A stretch of DNA of 64,000 bases from Vibrio gallicus (GCF_024346875.1 NZ_AP024871.1:930001-994000); one strand, 5' to 3'; counted from the stretch's first letter, positions 7,663 to 19,176 are shown. The notes: generated by a model not told the origin, from the letters alone. Program-made: numbers and translations.

Positions 7663-10600
7663 TTAAGCGGCTCGGTTTTGAGCGAAGCGATCAATGAGGT
7701 CGACAACAAAATTAATCCGCTCCCGCCTGTCTGCGAGTGGCTGGATAAACTTGATTTTAGTCGGCCCATCCATGGCATATTTCTGGGGTTCTGATTGTAA
7801 CAGTTTAACCAAATACATTGGGTTAATGTCAGCATCGGGATAAAACTCTAGGTAGCCGCCTTTTTCATGTGCTTCAACCTTATCGATCTTAATCGTTGCC
7901 GCAGCCAGTCTTATCTTCGCAACCTGCAATAGGTTCTGAGTTGCATCAGGTAGAGGACCGAATCTATCTATAAGCTCTACTTTCAACTCGGTTAGTTGAT
8001 TATGGTTCGCTACGCTAGCAATACGCTTGTATAGCGATAGACGGGTGTTTATGTCTGGAATGAAATCTTCAGGGAGTAGGGCTGGAATACGTAACTCTAC
8101 CTCGGTTTGCTCGCGTAATAGGTCATCTAGTGATGGCTCTTTGCCTTCTTTTAGCGCCGCTACGGCTTGCTCTAACATCTCCATATATAGAGTAAAGCCA
8201 ACCGAATGGATTTGACCACTTTGTTCATCCCCCAGTAATTCACCTGCGCCACGGATCTCAAGGTCGTGGGTCGCTAGCGTGAACCCTGCGCCTAAGTCCT
8301 CTAAAGATGCGATAGCCTCGAGGCGTTTAGCGGCATCTTTGCTTATTGCTTTAGGGTGTGGGGTCAGCATATAGGCATAAGCTTGGTGATGTGAGCGTCC
8401 TACACGGCCACGTAATTGATGCATCTGAGCCAGACCAAGATTATCCGCTCGATTCATAATAATGGTATTGGCAGTCGGTACATCGATACCCGTTTCAATA
8501 ATGGTAGTACACACCAGCAGATTGAATCTTTGGTGGTAGAAGTCATTCATTACCGTTTCCAGTTCCCGCTCGCGCATTTGTCCGTGTGCGGTGGTTACTC
8601 TCGCTTCTGGAATGAGCTTAGTAAGATCATCGGCGACTTTTTGAATGGTTTCAACCTGATTGTGTAGGAAGTAAACCTGTCCACCACGCATAATTTCACG
8701 CAGCACCGCTTCGCGAATTACAGCATCGTCGCTTTGGCGGACAAAGGTTTTGATGGCTAAACGCCTAGCTGGTGGGGTGGCGATAATGGAAAGATCGCGC
8801 ATGCCACTCATTGCCATATTCAGAGTTCTTGGAATAGGGGTGGCGGTTAAGGTCAAGATATCGACATCTGAGCGCATTGCCTTCATCTTCTCTTTTTGTC
8901 TTACCCCAAACCTGTGTTCTTCATCGACAATAAGCAGTCCAAGATCCGCAAATTTGATGTCATCTTGAAGCAGTTTATGGGTGCCGACTATGATATCAAC
9001 CTTGCCCTCTGCGACGTCACTAAGGATCTGTTTTTGTTCCTTGGCGCTTTTAAAGCGAGACAAAACCTCGACTCGTACTGGGAGGTTAGCGAAGCGGTCG
9101 CGAAAGTTCTCAAAGTGTTGTTGCGCCAGTAGCGTAGTGGGTACCAAAACTGCGACTTGTTTGGCGTTATCGCTGCAAAGGAAGGCTGCGCGCATAGCAA
9201 CCTCTGTTTTACCAAAGCCTACATCGCCACATACCAAGCGATCCATAGCTTTGGCTTGGCACATGTCAGATAAAACCGCATTGATAGCTTGGTTCTGATC
9301 GTCGGTTTCTTCAAACGGAAAGCCGGCTTTAAATTGAGCATAGGCATCACGGTCAAGGGTAAACTTATAGCCAGGCTTGAGTTCGCGTTTTGCGTATACG
9401 TCCAGTAGTTCAGCGGCGACATCGCGCACTTTCTCCGCCGCTTTGCGTCTTGCTTTACCCCATGATTCACTGCCAAGTCGGTTGATCGGTGCTTTGTCTT
9501 CGGCACCACCAGAGTAACGACTGATAAGATTAAGCGACGCTACCGGGACATACAGCTTGGCTTCATTTTGATATTCAAGGGTGACATATTCGGTTTTTAT
9601 TCCGCCTGCTTCGAGGGTTTGCAGTCCCAGATAGCGACCTACGCCATGGTCTAAGTGTACAACCGGTTGACCGGGCTTGAGCTCGGCTAGGTGCCTAATA
9701 ATGGTATCGCTGTTAACCGCTCGCTTATCTTTTTTACGGCGTTGGATAACGCGGTCACCCAATAAGTCGCTCTCACATACCATGACAAAATCAGGGGATT
9801 GATGTAAAAAGCCGTGCTCAGATGAACCAAGAATGAGAGCGAATTTATCATCGCTATCAAGAGCTTGCTTGAGGGATTGATATACCTTAGGTTTGATCTT
9901 GACCGGTTTAAGTAGTTCTAGTAGCGCCTCTCTGCGACCTTCAGACTCAACTGAAAAAATAACTTTACCTGCGTAGCTTTCACTAAATTGGCGTAGCGCG
10001 CTCATTGGCTCTTTAGTTTGCTGTTTCGAGGCCATATCCGGCAAGGGTTCAATGCTGAGGTCGCACTTACCGCCACGGTTACCTATGGACTCTTTTCCCA
10101 GTTTTATTTGAGGCCATTTTTTTAAATGGGAAAAAAGCTCATCTTTGGCCTGCCATAGAGATTTTGGTTCTAGAAGTGGTCTTAAGGGATCAACTTTACG
10201 CTGTTCAAAACGATACTCGACGTCGGTTAGGAAGGTATCAATTGCCGCTTCAGTATCCCCAACACTGAGCATTAGGGTGCTGTCTGGCATATAGTCAAAT
10301 AAGGTTTCGGTATTATCGAAAAATAGCGGTTGCCAATATTCGATACCGGCCGGCCAGACTCCCTTAGAAACCTGCATGTAGACTGATTCAGGCTCGCGTC
10401 GTGCATCAAAGCGTTGACGCCATCGAATACGAAAATCTTCGATGGCCTCTTCGTCAGTTGGGAACTCGTGCGCGGGAAGTAATCGAATTTGGTCGATTTC
10501 TTCTATGGTTCTTTGGTTTTCCGGATCGAAGGTGCGGATGGTATCAATTTCATCATCAAAGAAGTCAACCCGATACGGGTCTTGACTACCCATAGGGAAA

Positions 10601-11118
10601 AGATCGAGTATTGACCCACGACTTGCATATTCACCCGGTCCAAATACTTGGTCTACATTGCGGTATCCAGACTTCTCAAGCTGTAGGCGCAGTTTATCTA
10701 ATGAGAATAAGTCACCGGCCTTCACCATTAAGGTGTGCTGAAGTAAGAACTCTCGTGGCGACTGGCGTTGCAAAAGGGTGCTGACAGGAACCAACACTAT
10801 GCCACTGTCTAGAGTAGGCATTTGATATAGAGCCGCGATACGGTCAGATATTATCTCTTGATGAGGAGAGAAGTTATCATAGGGCAAGGTTTCCCAATCA
10901 GGAAATAGTGTGACCGGAGCTTGGCTAAATTGCTCAACCTCTGATTGCAGCTTTAATGCTGTTTGCGGATCATTAACAATGAGCAGTACTGGCCCTTGAT
11001 GGGCACGTTCTAGCTCTGAAATCGCGATAGCTAAAGATGCACCATGAAGATTGCCGATCTGTTTCTTGTCTCCGGCCGCATTGGCAACGGGAAGAGAGAG
11101 CAAGGTTTGCTTGTCCAT
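7663..11118 (-). CDS. mfd: Transcription-repair coupling factor Mfd
   Basis: Mfd is a DNA translocase that removes stalled RNA polymerase and recruits UvrA to lesions. The 1151-residue product has, in order: a UvrB-like module (LPYDNFSPHQEIISDRIA, GPGEYASRGSILDLFPMGS), the RNA-polymerase-interaction domain (PVVHLDHGVGRYLGL), the RecG-like motor with Walker A GDVGFGKTEVAMRA and Walker B VDEEHRFG, motif VI HQLRGRVGRS, and the C-terminal TRCF domain (TEVELRIPALLPEDFIPD). Start: an upstream in-frame ATG at 11172 gives an N-terminus unlike Mfd, whereas MDKQTLLSLP at 11118 matches the family length (about 1150). The divergent lolC lies 294 bases away. Confidence 0.96.
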   Translation of the reverse strand: MDKQTLLSLPVANAAGDKKQIGNLHGASLAIAISELERAHQGPVLLIVNDPQTALKLQSEVEQFSQAPVTLFPDWETLPYDNFSPHQEIISDRIAALYQMPTLDSGIVLVPVSTLLQRQSPREFLLQHTLMVKAGDLFSLDKLRLQLEKSGYRNVDQVFGPGEYASRGSILDLFPMGSQDPYRVDFFDDEIDTIRTFDPENQRTIEEIDQIRLLPAHEFPTDEEAIEDFRIRWRQRFDARREPESVYMQVSKGVWPAGIEYWQPLFFDNTETLFDYMPDSTLMLSVGDTEAAIDTFLTDVEYRFEQRKVDPLRPLLEPKSLWQAKDELFSHLKKWPQIKLGKESIGNRGGKCDLSIEPLPDMASKQQTKEPMSALRQFSESYAGKVIFSVESEGRREALLELLKPVKIKPKVYQSLKQALDSDDKFALILGSSEHGFLHQSPDFVMVCESDLLGDRVIQRRKKDKRAVNSDTIIRHLAELKPGQPVVHLDHGVGRYLGLQTLEAGGIKTEYVTLEYQNEAKLYVPVASLNLISRYSGGAEDKAPINRLGSESWGKARRKAAEKVRDVAAELLDVYAKRELKPGYKFTLDRDAYAQFKAGFPFEETDDQNQAINAVLSDMCQAKAMDRLVCGDVGFGKTEVAMRAAFLCSDNAKQVAVLVPTTLLAQQHFENFRDRFANLPVRVEVLSRFKSAKEQKQILSDVAEGKVDIIVGTHKLLQDDIKFADLGLLIVDEEHRFGVRQKEKMKAMRSDVDILTLTATPIPRTLNMAMSGMRDLSIIATPPARRLAIKTFVRQSDDAVIREAVLREIMRGGQVYFLHNQVETIQKVADDLTKLIPEARVTTAHGQMRERELETVMNDFYHQRFNLLVCTTIIETGIDVPTANTIIMNRADNLGLAQMHQLRGRVGRSHHQAYAYMLTPHPKAISKDAAKRLEAIASLEDLGAGFTLATHDLEIRGAGELLGDEQSGQIHSVGFTLYMEMLEQAVAALKEGKEPSLDDLLREQTEVELRIPALLPEDFIPDINTRLSLYKRIASVANHNQLTELKVELIDRFGPLPDATQNLLQVAKIRLAAATIKIDKVEAHEKGGYLEFYPDADINPMYLVKLLQSEPQKYAMDGPTKIKFIQPLADRRERINFVVDLIDRFAQNRAA

Positions 11119-11412
11119 AATTTGTGTGTGGTTCCTACACGCCCTAAGTAGATTATCATTATCGTAAACCACGCTTACATATCAACCAGTAACGGATAAA
11201 TACGATGCAACCGCTCAAAAATTAGGTCAATCTTGCTTTCTGGCAGTCAATATTGGGTTCAGATCGGGCTATGGCTTTAAAAAATACCCTTAAAATTCTG
11301 CATACCTCAATAAAAACCAAGCATTACTTGAAGTGAATTGCAGATAGTCGTTACAGTAATGGGTCAAGCTAGCCCTTTGGCTGCGGAAGCACCACACATT
11401 ATGGATATATAT

Positions 11413-12621
11413 ATGTTTCGACCCGTTTCTTTGTTTATTGGCTTAAGGTACCTACAGGGCCGCTCTGGTGATAGGTTTAGCCAATTTGTTTCGTATATGT
11501 CCACTGCGGGAATTACGATTGGGGTGCTGTCTTTGGTTACTGTTTTATCAGTAATGAATGGCTTTGAAGGGCAACTTAAAGGTCGAATACTCGGCGTGCT
11601 ACCACAAGCGATTATCGGCATGGAAAGTGGGCGAACACCTGAGTCCGCGACCCCTCCTGATTTTATCTCCAAATTGGGCCATATAAATGAAATCGTGCCT
11701 ATTGTCGAAGGTGAAGCGGTGCTGCAAAGCCCTTCCCACCTTATGGCAGGACAGATGGTAGGTATTAACGGTGCGCCCGATGAACCGCTACGAGAGTTTA
11801 TGCTCTCAGGTAGCGTTGATGCCCTGCAAGCGGGCAAATATCGGATATTGATTGGGCATACGCTAGCTCGTCAATTAAAGGTAACTCAAGGCGATAAGGT
11901 TCGTTTGTTAGTGACTAATGCAAGTCAGTATTCACCAATTGGTCGTATCCCGAGTCAGCGTAATTTTACTATCGCAGGTATCTTTAATACCGGCTCTGAT
12001 ATTGATGCCCAACTGATGGTAACCAATATAGAGGATGCGGCACGTTTACTTCGTTTGCCAAAGCATACCGTCAGTGGGTGGCGACTATATCTAGATGACC
12101 CATTTATGGTTTCTAGCTTAGCTAAAACTCAGCTACCTCAAGGATGGCAATGGCAAGATTGGCGAGCGCAAAGGGGCGAGCTATTTCAGGCGGTTAAAAT
12201 GGAGAAAAATATGATGGGCTTGATGCTCGGGCTTATCGTAGGTGTAGCGGCATTTAATATTATATCAGCATTAATCATGGTGGTTATGGAGAAACAATCT
12301 GAAGTGGCGATTCTAAAAACGCAAGGTATGAGTCAAGAACAGGTCATGGCGGTATTTGTGGTGCAAGGTGCAAGTAGTGGTGTGATTGGCGCGGTATGTG
12401 GCGGGCTACTCGGAATGTTATTAGCGAGCAATCTAAATTCGATCTTACAGGCATTTGGAGCGTCTCTATATGCTTATGGTGGGCAACTACCGGTTATGGT
12501 CGAGCCTTCTCAGGTTGCAATAGTAGTAGGTCTTGCAGTCGCTCTCAGCGTTCTTGCAACCCTTTTTCCATCTTATCGGGCAGCATCCGTTAAACCTGCC
12601 GAGGCATTGAGATATGAGTAA
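11413..12621 (+). CDS. lolC: Lipoprotein-releasing ABC transporter permease LolC
   Basis: LolC, with LolE and LolD, extracts outer-membrane lipoproteins from the inner membrane and hands them to LolA. The 402-residue product starts [17 protein letters not shown], the canonical LolC N-terminus. For that reason the ATG at 11413 is preferred over in-frame starts at 11338 and 11401. It has TM1 near residues 25-47, a large periplasmic domain (with [13 protein letters not shown]), and three C-terminal TM helices ending [28 protein letters not shown] is typical of the family. It overlaps lolD by eight bases, so lolCDE is one operon. Confidence 0.94.
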   Translation: MFRPVSLFIGLRYLQGRSGDRFSQFVSYMSTAGITIGVLSLVTVLSVMNGFEGQLKGRILGVLPQAIIGMESGRTPESATPPDFISKLGHINEIVPIVEGEAVLQSPSHLMAGQMVGINGAPDEPLREFMLSGSVDALQAGKYRILIGHTLARQLKVTQGDKVRLLVTNASQYSPIGRIPSQRNFTIAGIFNTGSDIDAQLMVTNIEDAARLLRLPKHTVSGWRLYLDDPFMVSSLAKTQLPQGWQWQDWRAQRGELFQAVKMEKNMMGLMLGLIVGVAAFNIISALIMVVMEKQSEVAILKTQGMSQEQVMAVFVVQGASSGVIGAVCGGLLGMLLASNLNSILQAFGASLYAYGGQLPVMVEPSQVAIVVGLAVALSVLATLFPSYRAASVKPAEALRYE

Positions 12622-13306
12622 CTTATTAAGCTGTCAAAACCTAACCAAGGTTTATCGTGAAGGCAGTGTGGATACCGAAGTCCTGAAAGGGGTGAGCTTT
12701 GATATTAAAGCGGGAGAACTAGTTTCTATCGTGGGCAGCTCCGGTTCAGGCAAAAGCACGCTATTGCATATTTTAGGTGCTCTTGATGAGTCAAGTGCTG
12801 GTGGGGTGCAATTTCAGCAACAACCTCTAGATAAACTAAGCGCAAATCAGCAGGCAAAACTGCGTAATCAATATCTCGGTTTTGTGTATCAATTTCACCA
12901 TCTTTTAGCGGATTTTTCTGCGGTTGAAAACGTTGCAATGCCTTTACTTATTGGTGGCACAAAACCACAGCTGGCTAAGCAAAAAGCGATTGAGCTTCTG
13001 AAAAAAGTAGGGCTAGAACACCGCCTTGAGCATAGACCCTCGGAGCTGTCTGGCGGAGAGAGACAGCGGGTTGCCATCGCTAGAGCCTTGGTTAATGAAC
13101 CGGCTTTGGTACTTGCTGATGAGCCAACAGGTAACCTAGACCACAGTACTGCGTTAGATATTTATGATCTTATGCGCGAGCTTAATCAAAAATCAGGCAC
13201 TGCTTTTTTAGTGGTTACTCACGATAGTGAATTGGCGAGTAAAATGGACAGAAAAATGCATATGCAAGATGGTCTGTTGTTAAAAAGTGAAGAGGGCGCT
13301 TCGTGA
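12614..13306 (+). CDS. lolD: Lipoprotein-releasing ABC transporter ATPase LolD
   Basis: The 230-residue cytosolic ATPase energises the LolCDE transporter. It has Walker [10 protein letters not shown] (residues 41-49), the Q loop at FVYQFHHLL, the signature LSGGERQRV, Walker [13 protein letters not shown] and the switch histidine in [24 protein letters not shown] is characteristic of LolD among the MacB-like ATPases. It overlaps lolC by eight bases and lolE by four, which implies translational coupling of all three subunits. Confidence 0.95.
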   Translation: MSNLLSCQNLTKVYREGSVDTEVLKGVSFDIKAGELVSIVGSSGSGKSTLLHILGALDESSAGGVQFQQQPLDKLSANQQAKLRNQYLGFVYQFHHLLADFSAVENVAMPLLIGGTKPQLAKQKAIELLKKVGLEHRLEHRPSELSGGERQRVAIARALVNEPALVLADEPTGNLDHSTALDIYDLMRELNQKSGTAFLVVTHDSELASKMDRKMHMQDGLLLKSEEGAS

Positions 13307-14547
13307 TTTCATCGCTCTCTCTATTTATTGGAGCGCGCTTTAGTCGTGCCAAACAACGCAATAAAATGGTCTCCTTTATTTCACTTTCTTCAACCCTTGG
13401 CATTATGGTTGGGGTTGCGGTCATTATTGTGGGTTTGTCCGCGATGAATGGCTTTGAAAGGGAGCTGCAAAATAGGGTGTTAGCTGTGGTTCCCCATGGG
13501 AACTTTACCGCAGTCAACAAGCCAATAGAGGATTGGCAGGCGTTGGTTAAATATATCCAAAATAAACCCCAGGCTGTCGCCGCGGCGCCGTTTGTGAAGT
13601 TTACCGCGTTAGCCGAAAAAGGCACCCATCTGAAAGCGGTTCAGGTACAAGGGATTGACCCTAGTTTAGAGCAGGGGGTTTCTGATCTGTATCGCTTTGT
13701 TAAAGGAGATGCTTGGCACTCCTTTAAAGCAGGCGATCGGAATATGATCCTTGGGCAAGGGGTGGCGAATCAGCTTGGAGTGAAAGTTGGTGATGCCATC
13801 TCGATTATGATCCCAAGTCCTCCACAAAATGGTCGTACCCAAGCACCTAAGAGGGTACGAGTGAAGATATCTGGGATCTTCTCTCTAGGCGGTCAACTCG
13901 ACCATTCCTTAGCACTAGTCCCCCTTGCTGATGCACAAGGGTATTTAGCTATGGGAGATACAGTAAACGGGATCTCAGTTAAAACGACCGATGTATTTAA
14001 TGCGCAGCCGTTAATGCGCAGCTTGGGAAATACGTTACCCTTGTATGTGTATATCAATACTTGGCAGCAGGATTTTGGTTATATCTACCGCGATATCCAG
14101 ACAGTGAGAACCATAATGTACCTAGTCATGGTGCTAGTGATTGGGGTGGCTAGCTTTAATATTGTGTCGACCTTAATGATGGCAGTAAAAGATCGCGCAG
14201 CTGAGGTGGCAATTTTGCGTACTATGGGGGCGCAAGACTCACTAATTAAAGCAATATTTATGTGGCAAGGGGTCTTTTCTGGGGTATTGGGTGCAATAAT
14301 TGGCAGCATATTGGGGCTGGTTGTTGCGTCAAATCTTACGGTGTTAATCAAAGGTGTAGAGGCGCTGATTGGGCACCATTTCTTATCCGGAGATATCTAT
14401 TTTATAGATTTCCTGCCTTCTGAGGTGCATAGCAGTGATGTACTTTTGGTCTCGGGAACCGCGATATTGCTAAGCTTGATTGCAACTTGGTTTCCCGCAC
14501 GAAAAGCGGCAAGGCTGAACCCAGCTATGGTGTTGAGTTCGAAATAA
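13303..14547 (+). CDS. lolE: Lipoprotein-releasing ABC transporter permease LolE
   Basis: The 414-residue permease partner of LolC opens [20 protein letters not shown], followed by TM1, a periplasmic domain and three C-terminal TM helices ([20 protein letters not shown] onward). The [12 protein letters not shown] segment after TM1 is shared with LolC. The start is a GTG at 13303 that overlaps the lolD stop as GTGA. A strong bidirectional hairpin ends the operon. Separate LolC and LolE, rather than a LolF homodimer, are typical of gammaproteobacteria. Confidence 0.94.
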   Translation: MISSLSLFIGARFSRAKQRNKMVSFISLSSTLGIMVGVAVIIVGLSAMNGFERELQNRVLAVVPHGNFTAVNKPIEDWQALVKYIQNKPQAVAAAPFVKFTALAEKGTHLKAVQVQGIDPSLEQGVSDLYRFVKGDAWHSFKAGDRNMILGQGVANQLGVKVGDAISIMIPSPPQNGRTQAPKRVRVKISGIFSLGGQLDHSLALVPLADAQGYLAMGDTVNGISVKTTDVFNAQPLMRSLGNTLPLYVYINTWQQDFGYIYRDIQTVRTIMYLVMVLVIGVASFNIVSTLMMAVKDRAAEVAILRTMGAQDSLIKAIFMWQGVFSGVLGAIIGSILGLVVASNLTVLIKGVEALIGHHFLSGDIYFIDFLPSEVHSSDVLLVSGTAILLSLIATWFPARKAARLNPAMVLSSK

Positions 14548-14568
14548 ACTAAGACTGAATAAAGTATT

Positions 14569-14602
14569 AAAAAAGCGCTAACTCCATGAGTAGCGCTTTT
14601 TT
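14569..14602. terminator. Bidirectional terminator between lolE and DUF2062 gene
   Basis: AAAAAAGCGCTA-ACTC and GAG-TAGCGCTTTTTT pair around a three-base loop with one bulge. A and T tracts on both sides serve the two convergent genes. Confidence 0.8.
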
Positions 14603-14613
14603 TGTAGCTAGTG

Positions 14614-15138
14614 TTATGAGAACGGGTTGAGCTTGAGTTTCCGTTTTTGCCAGCTGCGAACTACTGAATAGCGCCACAACGCGCGGATGCCAAAGTAACC
14701 AGTAATTGAGCATACAGCAGCACAGATAGCACATCCTAGTAGAAACGGAGGGCCGATAGTCGACATCTGTGATACGAGGTAATCCCATGATAGCTCGAAA
14801 TGGAAGCTCTGTGGCGGTACATGCATCAACAACGAGCCTATCTTGTACGCAAAATAGAACATAATCGGCATGGTTATCGGATTGCTTATCCATACTAGCG
14901 CTACTGATAACGGTAGGTTTACACCAAATAGTATGGCCAGTCCAGCGGCCATGATCATCTGACTAGGCAGAGGAACAAAGCACATAAATAGACCAACAGC
15001 AAATGCACCTGAGGCGGAGCGACGGTTCAAAACCCATAGGTTTGGGTTGTACAGTACATTCCCGAATATTCGAAGCGCTTTTTGACGTTTGATGACTTCA
15101 TGGTCAGGCATAAAGCGTTGAATAAATTTTCTAGGCAT
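14614..15138 (-). CDS. DUF2062 domain-containing membrane protein
   Basis: A 174-residue inner-membrane protein of the DUF2062 family. After a basic N-terminus (MPRKFIQRFMPDHEVIKRQKAL) come the conserved-looking ASGAFAVGLFMCFVPLPSQM segment, a TM helix, the WISNPITMPIMFYFAYKIG motif and a further TM near residues 130-150. The function is unknown; related proteins are often encoded near comEC and msbA in gammaproteobacteria. Its start codon lies only eight bases from the divergent comEC start, so the promoters must lie inside each other's coding sequence, or one start is misassigned. Confidence 0.8.
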   Translation of the reverse strand: MPRKFIQRFMPDHEVIKRQKALRIFGNVLYNPNLWVLNRRSASGAFAVGLFMCFVPLPSQMIMAAGLAILFGVNLPLSVALVWISNPITMPIMFYFAYKIGSLLMHVPPQSFHFELSWDYLVSQMSTIGPPFLLGCAICAAVCSITGYFGIRALWRYSVVRSWQKRKLKLNPFS

Positions 15139-15146
15139 AAGGGAAT

Positions 15147-17390
15147 ATGGCTCTCTTATTAGCTAAACGAAACTTGATTGTGTTTTCTACGACTATTGTC
15201 GTGACAATGAATGGGCACATCTTTCCTGATGCTATATGGCTAATTCCGTTGCTTGTTCTAGCGCTAGTGTGTTGCCGCCGCTTCGAAATACCGATGGGGC
15301 ATGCCGTTTTGTTGGCAACAGTGGTTAGTCTAGTACACGTTTCTCAATTTGTGAGACAAACCAACACCTTATTCAATTGTGGTTCAGATATTACCATAGA
15401 TGTTGAGATTGAAAGTACCTTTAAAGCGAATCTTTATTTTGCAACATCACCAGTATCATTTAGTGGAGTCAATCACTGCGGGTCTCCGGTGAAAGGGAGG
15501 CTTATGCTACGAGTAAAGCATGATACCCATCAACTATCCTCTGCAAATGACCAGCATATACCGTTCAAACTCGGTGAAATATGGAAAGTTCGGGTCAAGC
15601 TAAAACCTGTACGGGGATTACAAAATGGTGTGGGATTCGACTTAGAGAAGCATTTTGCAAGCCGCGAGTTACTCGCAACCGCAGAAGTTATAGAGGTAGT
15701 CGCACGGGTCGGTAAAGCCAACCTGCGCGGACGGGTGTTTGAAAAATTCTATCAATTAAGTCGTGAATTTAAACAGCAACCCTTGATGCTGGCGTTGATG
15801 TTTGGCGAACGAAGCGAAATCAATAGCGACTTATGGGAGCAACTGCGTTATAGCGGACTTGCACACCTGATTGCAATATCGGGGCTACATATAGGAATGG
15901 CATTTGGGATTGGGTGGGGAATAGGGTGCGCTGTTCGTATCTGTTATGGGCGGGCAATCTGGCTTCCTTTCATATTGGCGATGGGAACGGCTCTATTTTA
16001 TGCATGGTTAGCGGGTTTTAGCGTTCCAACGCAACGAGCGCTGTTGATGTGCGCTATCTGGAGTATTACCTGCTACGCGCAACTACGATTGCCCAGATGG
16101 CATCTATTATATTTGATTGTGGCGGTTATTTTAGCCTTGTCTCCAAACTCTGCTTTAGATAACAGCTTGTGGTTGAGCGTTGGAGCCGTTGCGACCTTGT
16201 TTGTTGTTACTCGAGTCTGTGTACTGGTGCCTTATTTGGTGCTACGAGCCATCGCCCTTCAATTGTTGTTATCGGTAGCGTTAATCCCATTGTCAATAGG
16301 GATCCTAGGCGGGTTCTCTGTGGTGTCCTTTGTGTACAACTTGGTCTTCATTCCTTTGGTTTCGTTGATCGTGGTACCAGCGCTGTTCTTGTCGTTTATA
16401 ACTATGGGTTTAAACGAGAACTGGGCGAGAATGATATTAAGCGGAGTTGACCAATTACTCTCCGGACTCGCTCAATCTTTAGCGTGGGTAAGCCCTGAGT
16501 TGTGGATTGATGCGCCTAAATTTATTACGGCTACTGTTTTGATAGCCATATTAGGTGGTTTAATTCTATATTATCGCCATTGGCTATTGCTCTGTTTACT
16601 ACTGACTGCATCAAGCTATCAGGCGCCGCTGAGTTGGAAGTTAGATGTACTGGATGTGGGACACGGTTTAGCGGTACTTGTTCATCGAAATGGCAAGGCT
16701 TTACTATATGATACCGGTGCAAGCTGGTCGACGGGCAGTATGGCAAAGCAGGTGGTCATGCCGGTACTGAACTACGAATCGTTAGATCTCGAAGGCATGT
16801 TTGTCAGCCATTGGGATAATGACCACAGTGGTGGGGCAACGATTATTTCAGATTCCCTTGCCCCGCCAATGAGATTTTCTTCGCAACAACAATCAGGCTA
16901 TTTACCATGTCTACGAGGAATGCATTGGTGGTGGGAGGGGTTAACGGTGAGGATTCTGTGGCCGCCAATAACCGTTTATCGAGCTTATAACCCACACTCC
17001 TGTGTTATCGAAATCAGCGATGGGCAGCATACGGTGTTGTTGACGGGAGATATTAATCTGTTGGTTGAGTATCAATTACAGAAACAGTTATCCGCTGTTG
17101 ATGTGGTTTTGGTGCCACATCACGGTAGTGTCACCTCTTCAAGTTGGCGATTTATTGAGCGCATCAAGCCAAAGGTTGCAATTGCATCAGCATCAGCAGC
17201 AGGCAAATGGCAATTTCCGGCACCTAAAATTAAACAAAGGTATCTAAAATCAGGAAGTAATTGGTTAGATACTGCACAGTATGGGCGTGTTGAAGTGCGT
17301 TTTTTCCACCAAAATATGAGCATTCGCACTTATCGGGGAAGACAATATGAAGCTTGGTATAGGCAGATTTTGCGTAAGGGAGTAGAATGA
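15147..17390 (+). CDS. comEC: DNA-uptake channel protein ComEC/Rec2
   Basis: ComEC moves single-stranded DNA across the inner membrane during natural transformation. The 747-residue product has an N-terminal OB-like region, the competence domain (PLMLALMFGERSEI ... GLAHLIAISGLHIGMAFG) with about nine TM helices, and a C-terminal metallo-beta-lactamase-like nuclease domain (LDVLDVGHGLAVL, SHWDNDHSGG, LLTGDI, VPHHGS). All metal-ligand positions I can check in that domain look intact. An alternative ATG at 15207 lacks a ribosome-binding site, whereas AAGGGA precedes 15147 at close spacing. msbA follows 32 bases downstream. Confidence 0.93.
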   Translation: MALLLAKRNLIVFSTTIVVTMNGHIFPDAIWLIPLLVLALVCCRRFEIPMGHAVLLATVVSLVHVSQFVRQTNTLFNCGSDITIDVEIESTFKANLYFATSPVSFSGVNHCGSPVKGRLMLRVKHDTHQLSSANDQHIPFKLGEIWKVRVKLKPVRGLQNGVGFDLEKHFASRELLATAEVIEVVARVGKANLRGRVFEKFYQLSREFKQQPLMLALMFGERSEINSDLWEQLRYSGLAHLIAISGLHIGMAFGIGWGIGCAVRICYGRAIWLPFILAMGTALFYAWLAGFSVPTQRALLMCAIWSITCYAQLRLPRWHLLYLIVAVILALSPNSALDNSLWLSVGAVATLFVVTRVCVLVPYLVLRAIALQLLLSVALIPLSIGILGGFSVVSFVYNLVFIPLVSLIVVPALFLSFITMGLNENWARMILSGVDQLLSGLAQSLAWVSPELWIDAPKFITATVLIAILGGLILYYRHWLLLCLLLTASSYQAPLSWKLDVLDVGHGLAVLVHRNGKALLYDTGASWSTGSMAKQVVMPVLNYESLDLEGMFVSHWDNDHSGGATIISDSLAPPMRFSSQQQSGYLPCLRGMHWWWEGLTVRILWPPITVYRAYNPHSCVIEISDGQHTVLLTGDINLLVEYQLQKQLSAVDVVLVPHHGSVTSSSWRFIERIKPKVAIASASAAGKWQFPAPKIKQRYLKSGSNWLDTAQYGRVEVRFFHQNMSIRTYRGRQYEAWYRQILRKGVE

Positions 17391-17422
17391 TTAGTAACTG
17401 AATAAAAAATAAAGCAATTTCT

Positions 17423-19171
17423 ATGTCAAATTTCTCAGACGAATCTACCTGGCAAACTTTCAAGCGTTTGTGGAAATACATACGTCTGTATAAATTAGGG
17501 TTGATTGTGGCGGCTATCGCATTAGTGATAAACGCGGCAGCAGATACCTATATGATTTCCCTATTAAAGCCATTACTTGATGAAGGCTTTGGTGATGTTG
17601 AATCTAATTTCTTAAAAACCCTGCCTTGGATCATCCTTGCGATGATTATCATAAGGGGGATAAGTGGATTCATCTCCACCTACGGGTTGAGTTGGGTTTC
17701 AGGCAATGTGGTGATGCTAATGCGTCGCGCAGTGTTTAACCACTTTATGCACATGCCCGTTCCTTTCTTTGACCGTGAATCTACCGGTGGGTTGCTATCA
17801 CGTATTACCTACGATAGTGAGCAGGTAGCCAGTGCAACCAGTAAAGCATTGGTTAGCTTGGTTCGTGAAGGTGCTTATATTATTGGTCTTTTGACCCTTA
17901 TGTTTTGGAATAGCTGGCAGCTGTCATTGGTGTTACTGGTTGTTGCGCCATTTGTGGCATTTGCTATTCGTAAGGTTTCTAAGCGATTTAGAAAGATTAG
18001 TAAGAACATGCAAACCATGATGGGGCAAGTGACCTCATCTGCCGAGCAGATGCTAAAGGGACATAAAGTTGTATTAAGCTATGGTGGCCAGCAGGTAGAA
18101 CGAGAGCGTTTTGATGACGTTTCTAACCGCATGCGTCAGCAGAGTATGAAGATGGTTTCCGCGCAAGCTGCTGCAAACCCTATCGTGCAGCTTATCGCTT
18201 CATTTGCATTGGTAGCTGTGCTTTATCTTGCCAGTATTGATCAGATTCGTGCTGATTTAACGCCTGGTACGTTTACTGTGATTTTCTCAGCGATGTTTGG
18301 CTTAATGCGTCCTCTAAAATCACTTACCAATGTGACCTCGGATTTCCAACGCGGTATGGCAGCAGCGCACACCTTGTTTAGTCTCATGGACCTTGATACT
18401 GAGACGGATACAGGTAAGCGTGAAGTTAAGCGTGCAACGGGTAATGTATCAGTGAAGGATGTAACCTTTAGCTACCAAGGTAAAGAAAAGCCTGCATTAC
18501 GTAACGTTAGCTTTACCATTCCTGAGGGTAAAACCTTGGCCTTAGTCGGACGTTCTGGCTCCGGTAAGAGTACCATCGCTAATCTATTTACCCGTTTTTA
18601 TGATGTAGACGATGGTGAAATAGACCTTGATGGACACGATATTCGTGATTATCGTCTTGAGAATCTTCGCAGTCAATTTGCTCTGGTTTCGCAAAACGTG
18701 CATCTGTTTAACGACACTATAGCCAATAATATTGCCTATGCTGCTGAGGGTGAATATAGCCGCGAACAGATTGAGCATGCGGCTAAATTGGCACACGCCT
18801 TAGAGTTTACCGAGCGCATGCCTGATGGGTTGGATACCATGATAGGTGAGAATGGTGCAAGCTTATCCGGTGGCCAGCGTCAGCGTATCGCGATTGCACG
18901 AGCACTGTTAAGAGACGCACCAGTACTGATACTCGATGAGGCAACCTCGGCTTTAGATACTGAATCAGAGCGCGCTATTCAATCGGCATTAGATGAGCTG
19001 CAAAAAGATAAAACGGTGCTGGTTATTGCACACCGCTTGTCTACCATCGAGAGTGCTGATGAGATCTTAGTGGTTGATGAGGGTGAGATTGTTGAGCGCG
19101 GTACGCACGCACAGCTTATCGAGAAAGATGAAGCTTATGCACAACTTCATCGCATCCAGTTCGGTGGCTAA
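17423..19171 (+). CDS. msbA: Lipid A export ABC transporter MsbA
   Basis: MsbA is a homodimeric half-transporter that flips core-lipid A across the inner membrane. The 582-residue product has six TM helices in the first 310 residues, then an ATPase domain with Walker [10 protein letters not shown], the signature LSGGQRQRI, Walker [12 protein letters not shown] and the switch histidine in VIAHRLST. Its length equals enteric MsbA (582), and lpxK follows after five bases, the standard msbA-lpxK pair. The start has only a weak upstream ribosome-binding stretch (AAAGCAA). Confidence 0.96.
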   Translation: MSNFSDESTWQTFKRLWKYIRLYKLGLIVAAIALVINAAADTYMISLLKPLLDEGFGDVESNFLKTLPWIILAMIIIRGISGFISTYGLSWVSGNVVMLMRRAVFNHFMHMPVPFFDRESTGGLLSRITYDSEQVASATSKALVSLVREGAYIIGLLTLMFWNSWQLSLVLLVVAPFVAFAIRKVSKRFRKISKNMQTMMGQVTSSAEQMLKGHKVVLSYGGQQVERERFDDVSNRMRQQSMKMVSAQAAANPIVQLIASFALVAVLYLASIDQIRADLTPGTFTVIFSAMFGLMRPLKSLTNVTSDFQRGMAAAHTLFSLMDLDTETDTGKREVKRATGNVSVKDVTFSYQGKEKPALRNVSFTIPEGKTLALVGRSGSGKSTIANLFTRFYDVDDGEIDLDGHDIRDYRLENLRSQFALVSQNVHLFNDTIANNIAYAAEGEYSREQIEHAAKLAHALEFTERMPDGLDTMIGENGASLSGGQRQRIAIARALLRDAPVLILDEATSALDTESERAIQSALDELQKDKTVLVIAHRLSTIESADEILVVDEGEIVERGTHAQLIEKDEAYAQLHRIQFGG

Positions 19172-19176
19172 TAAAC

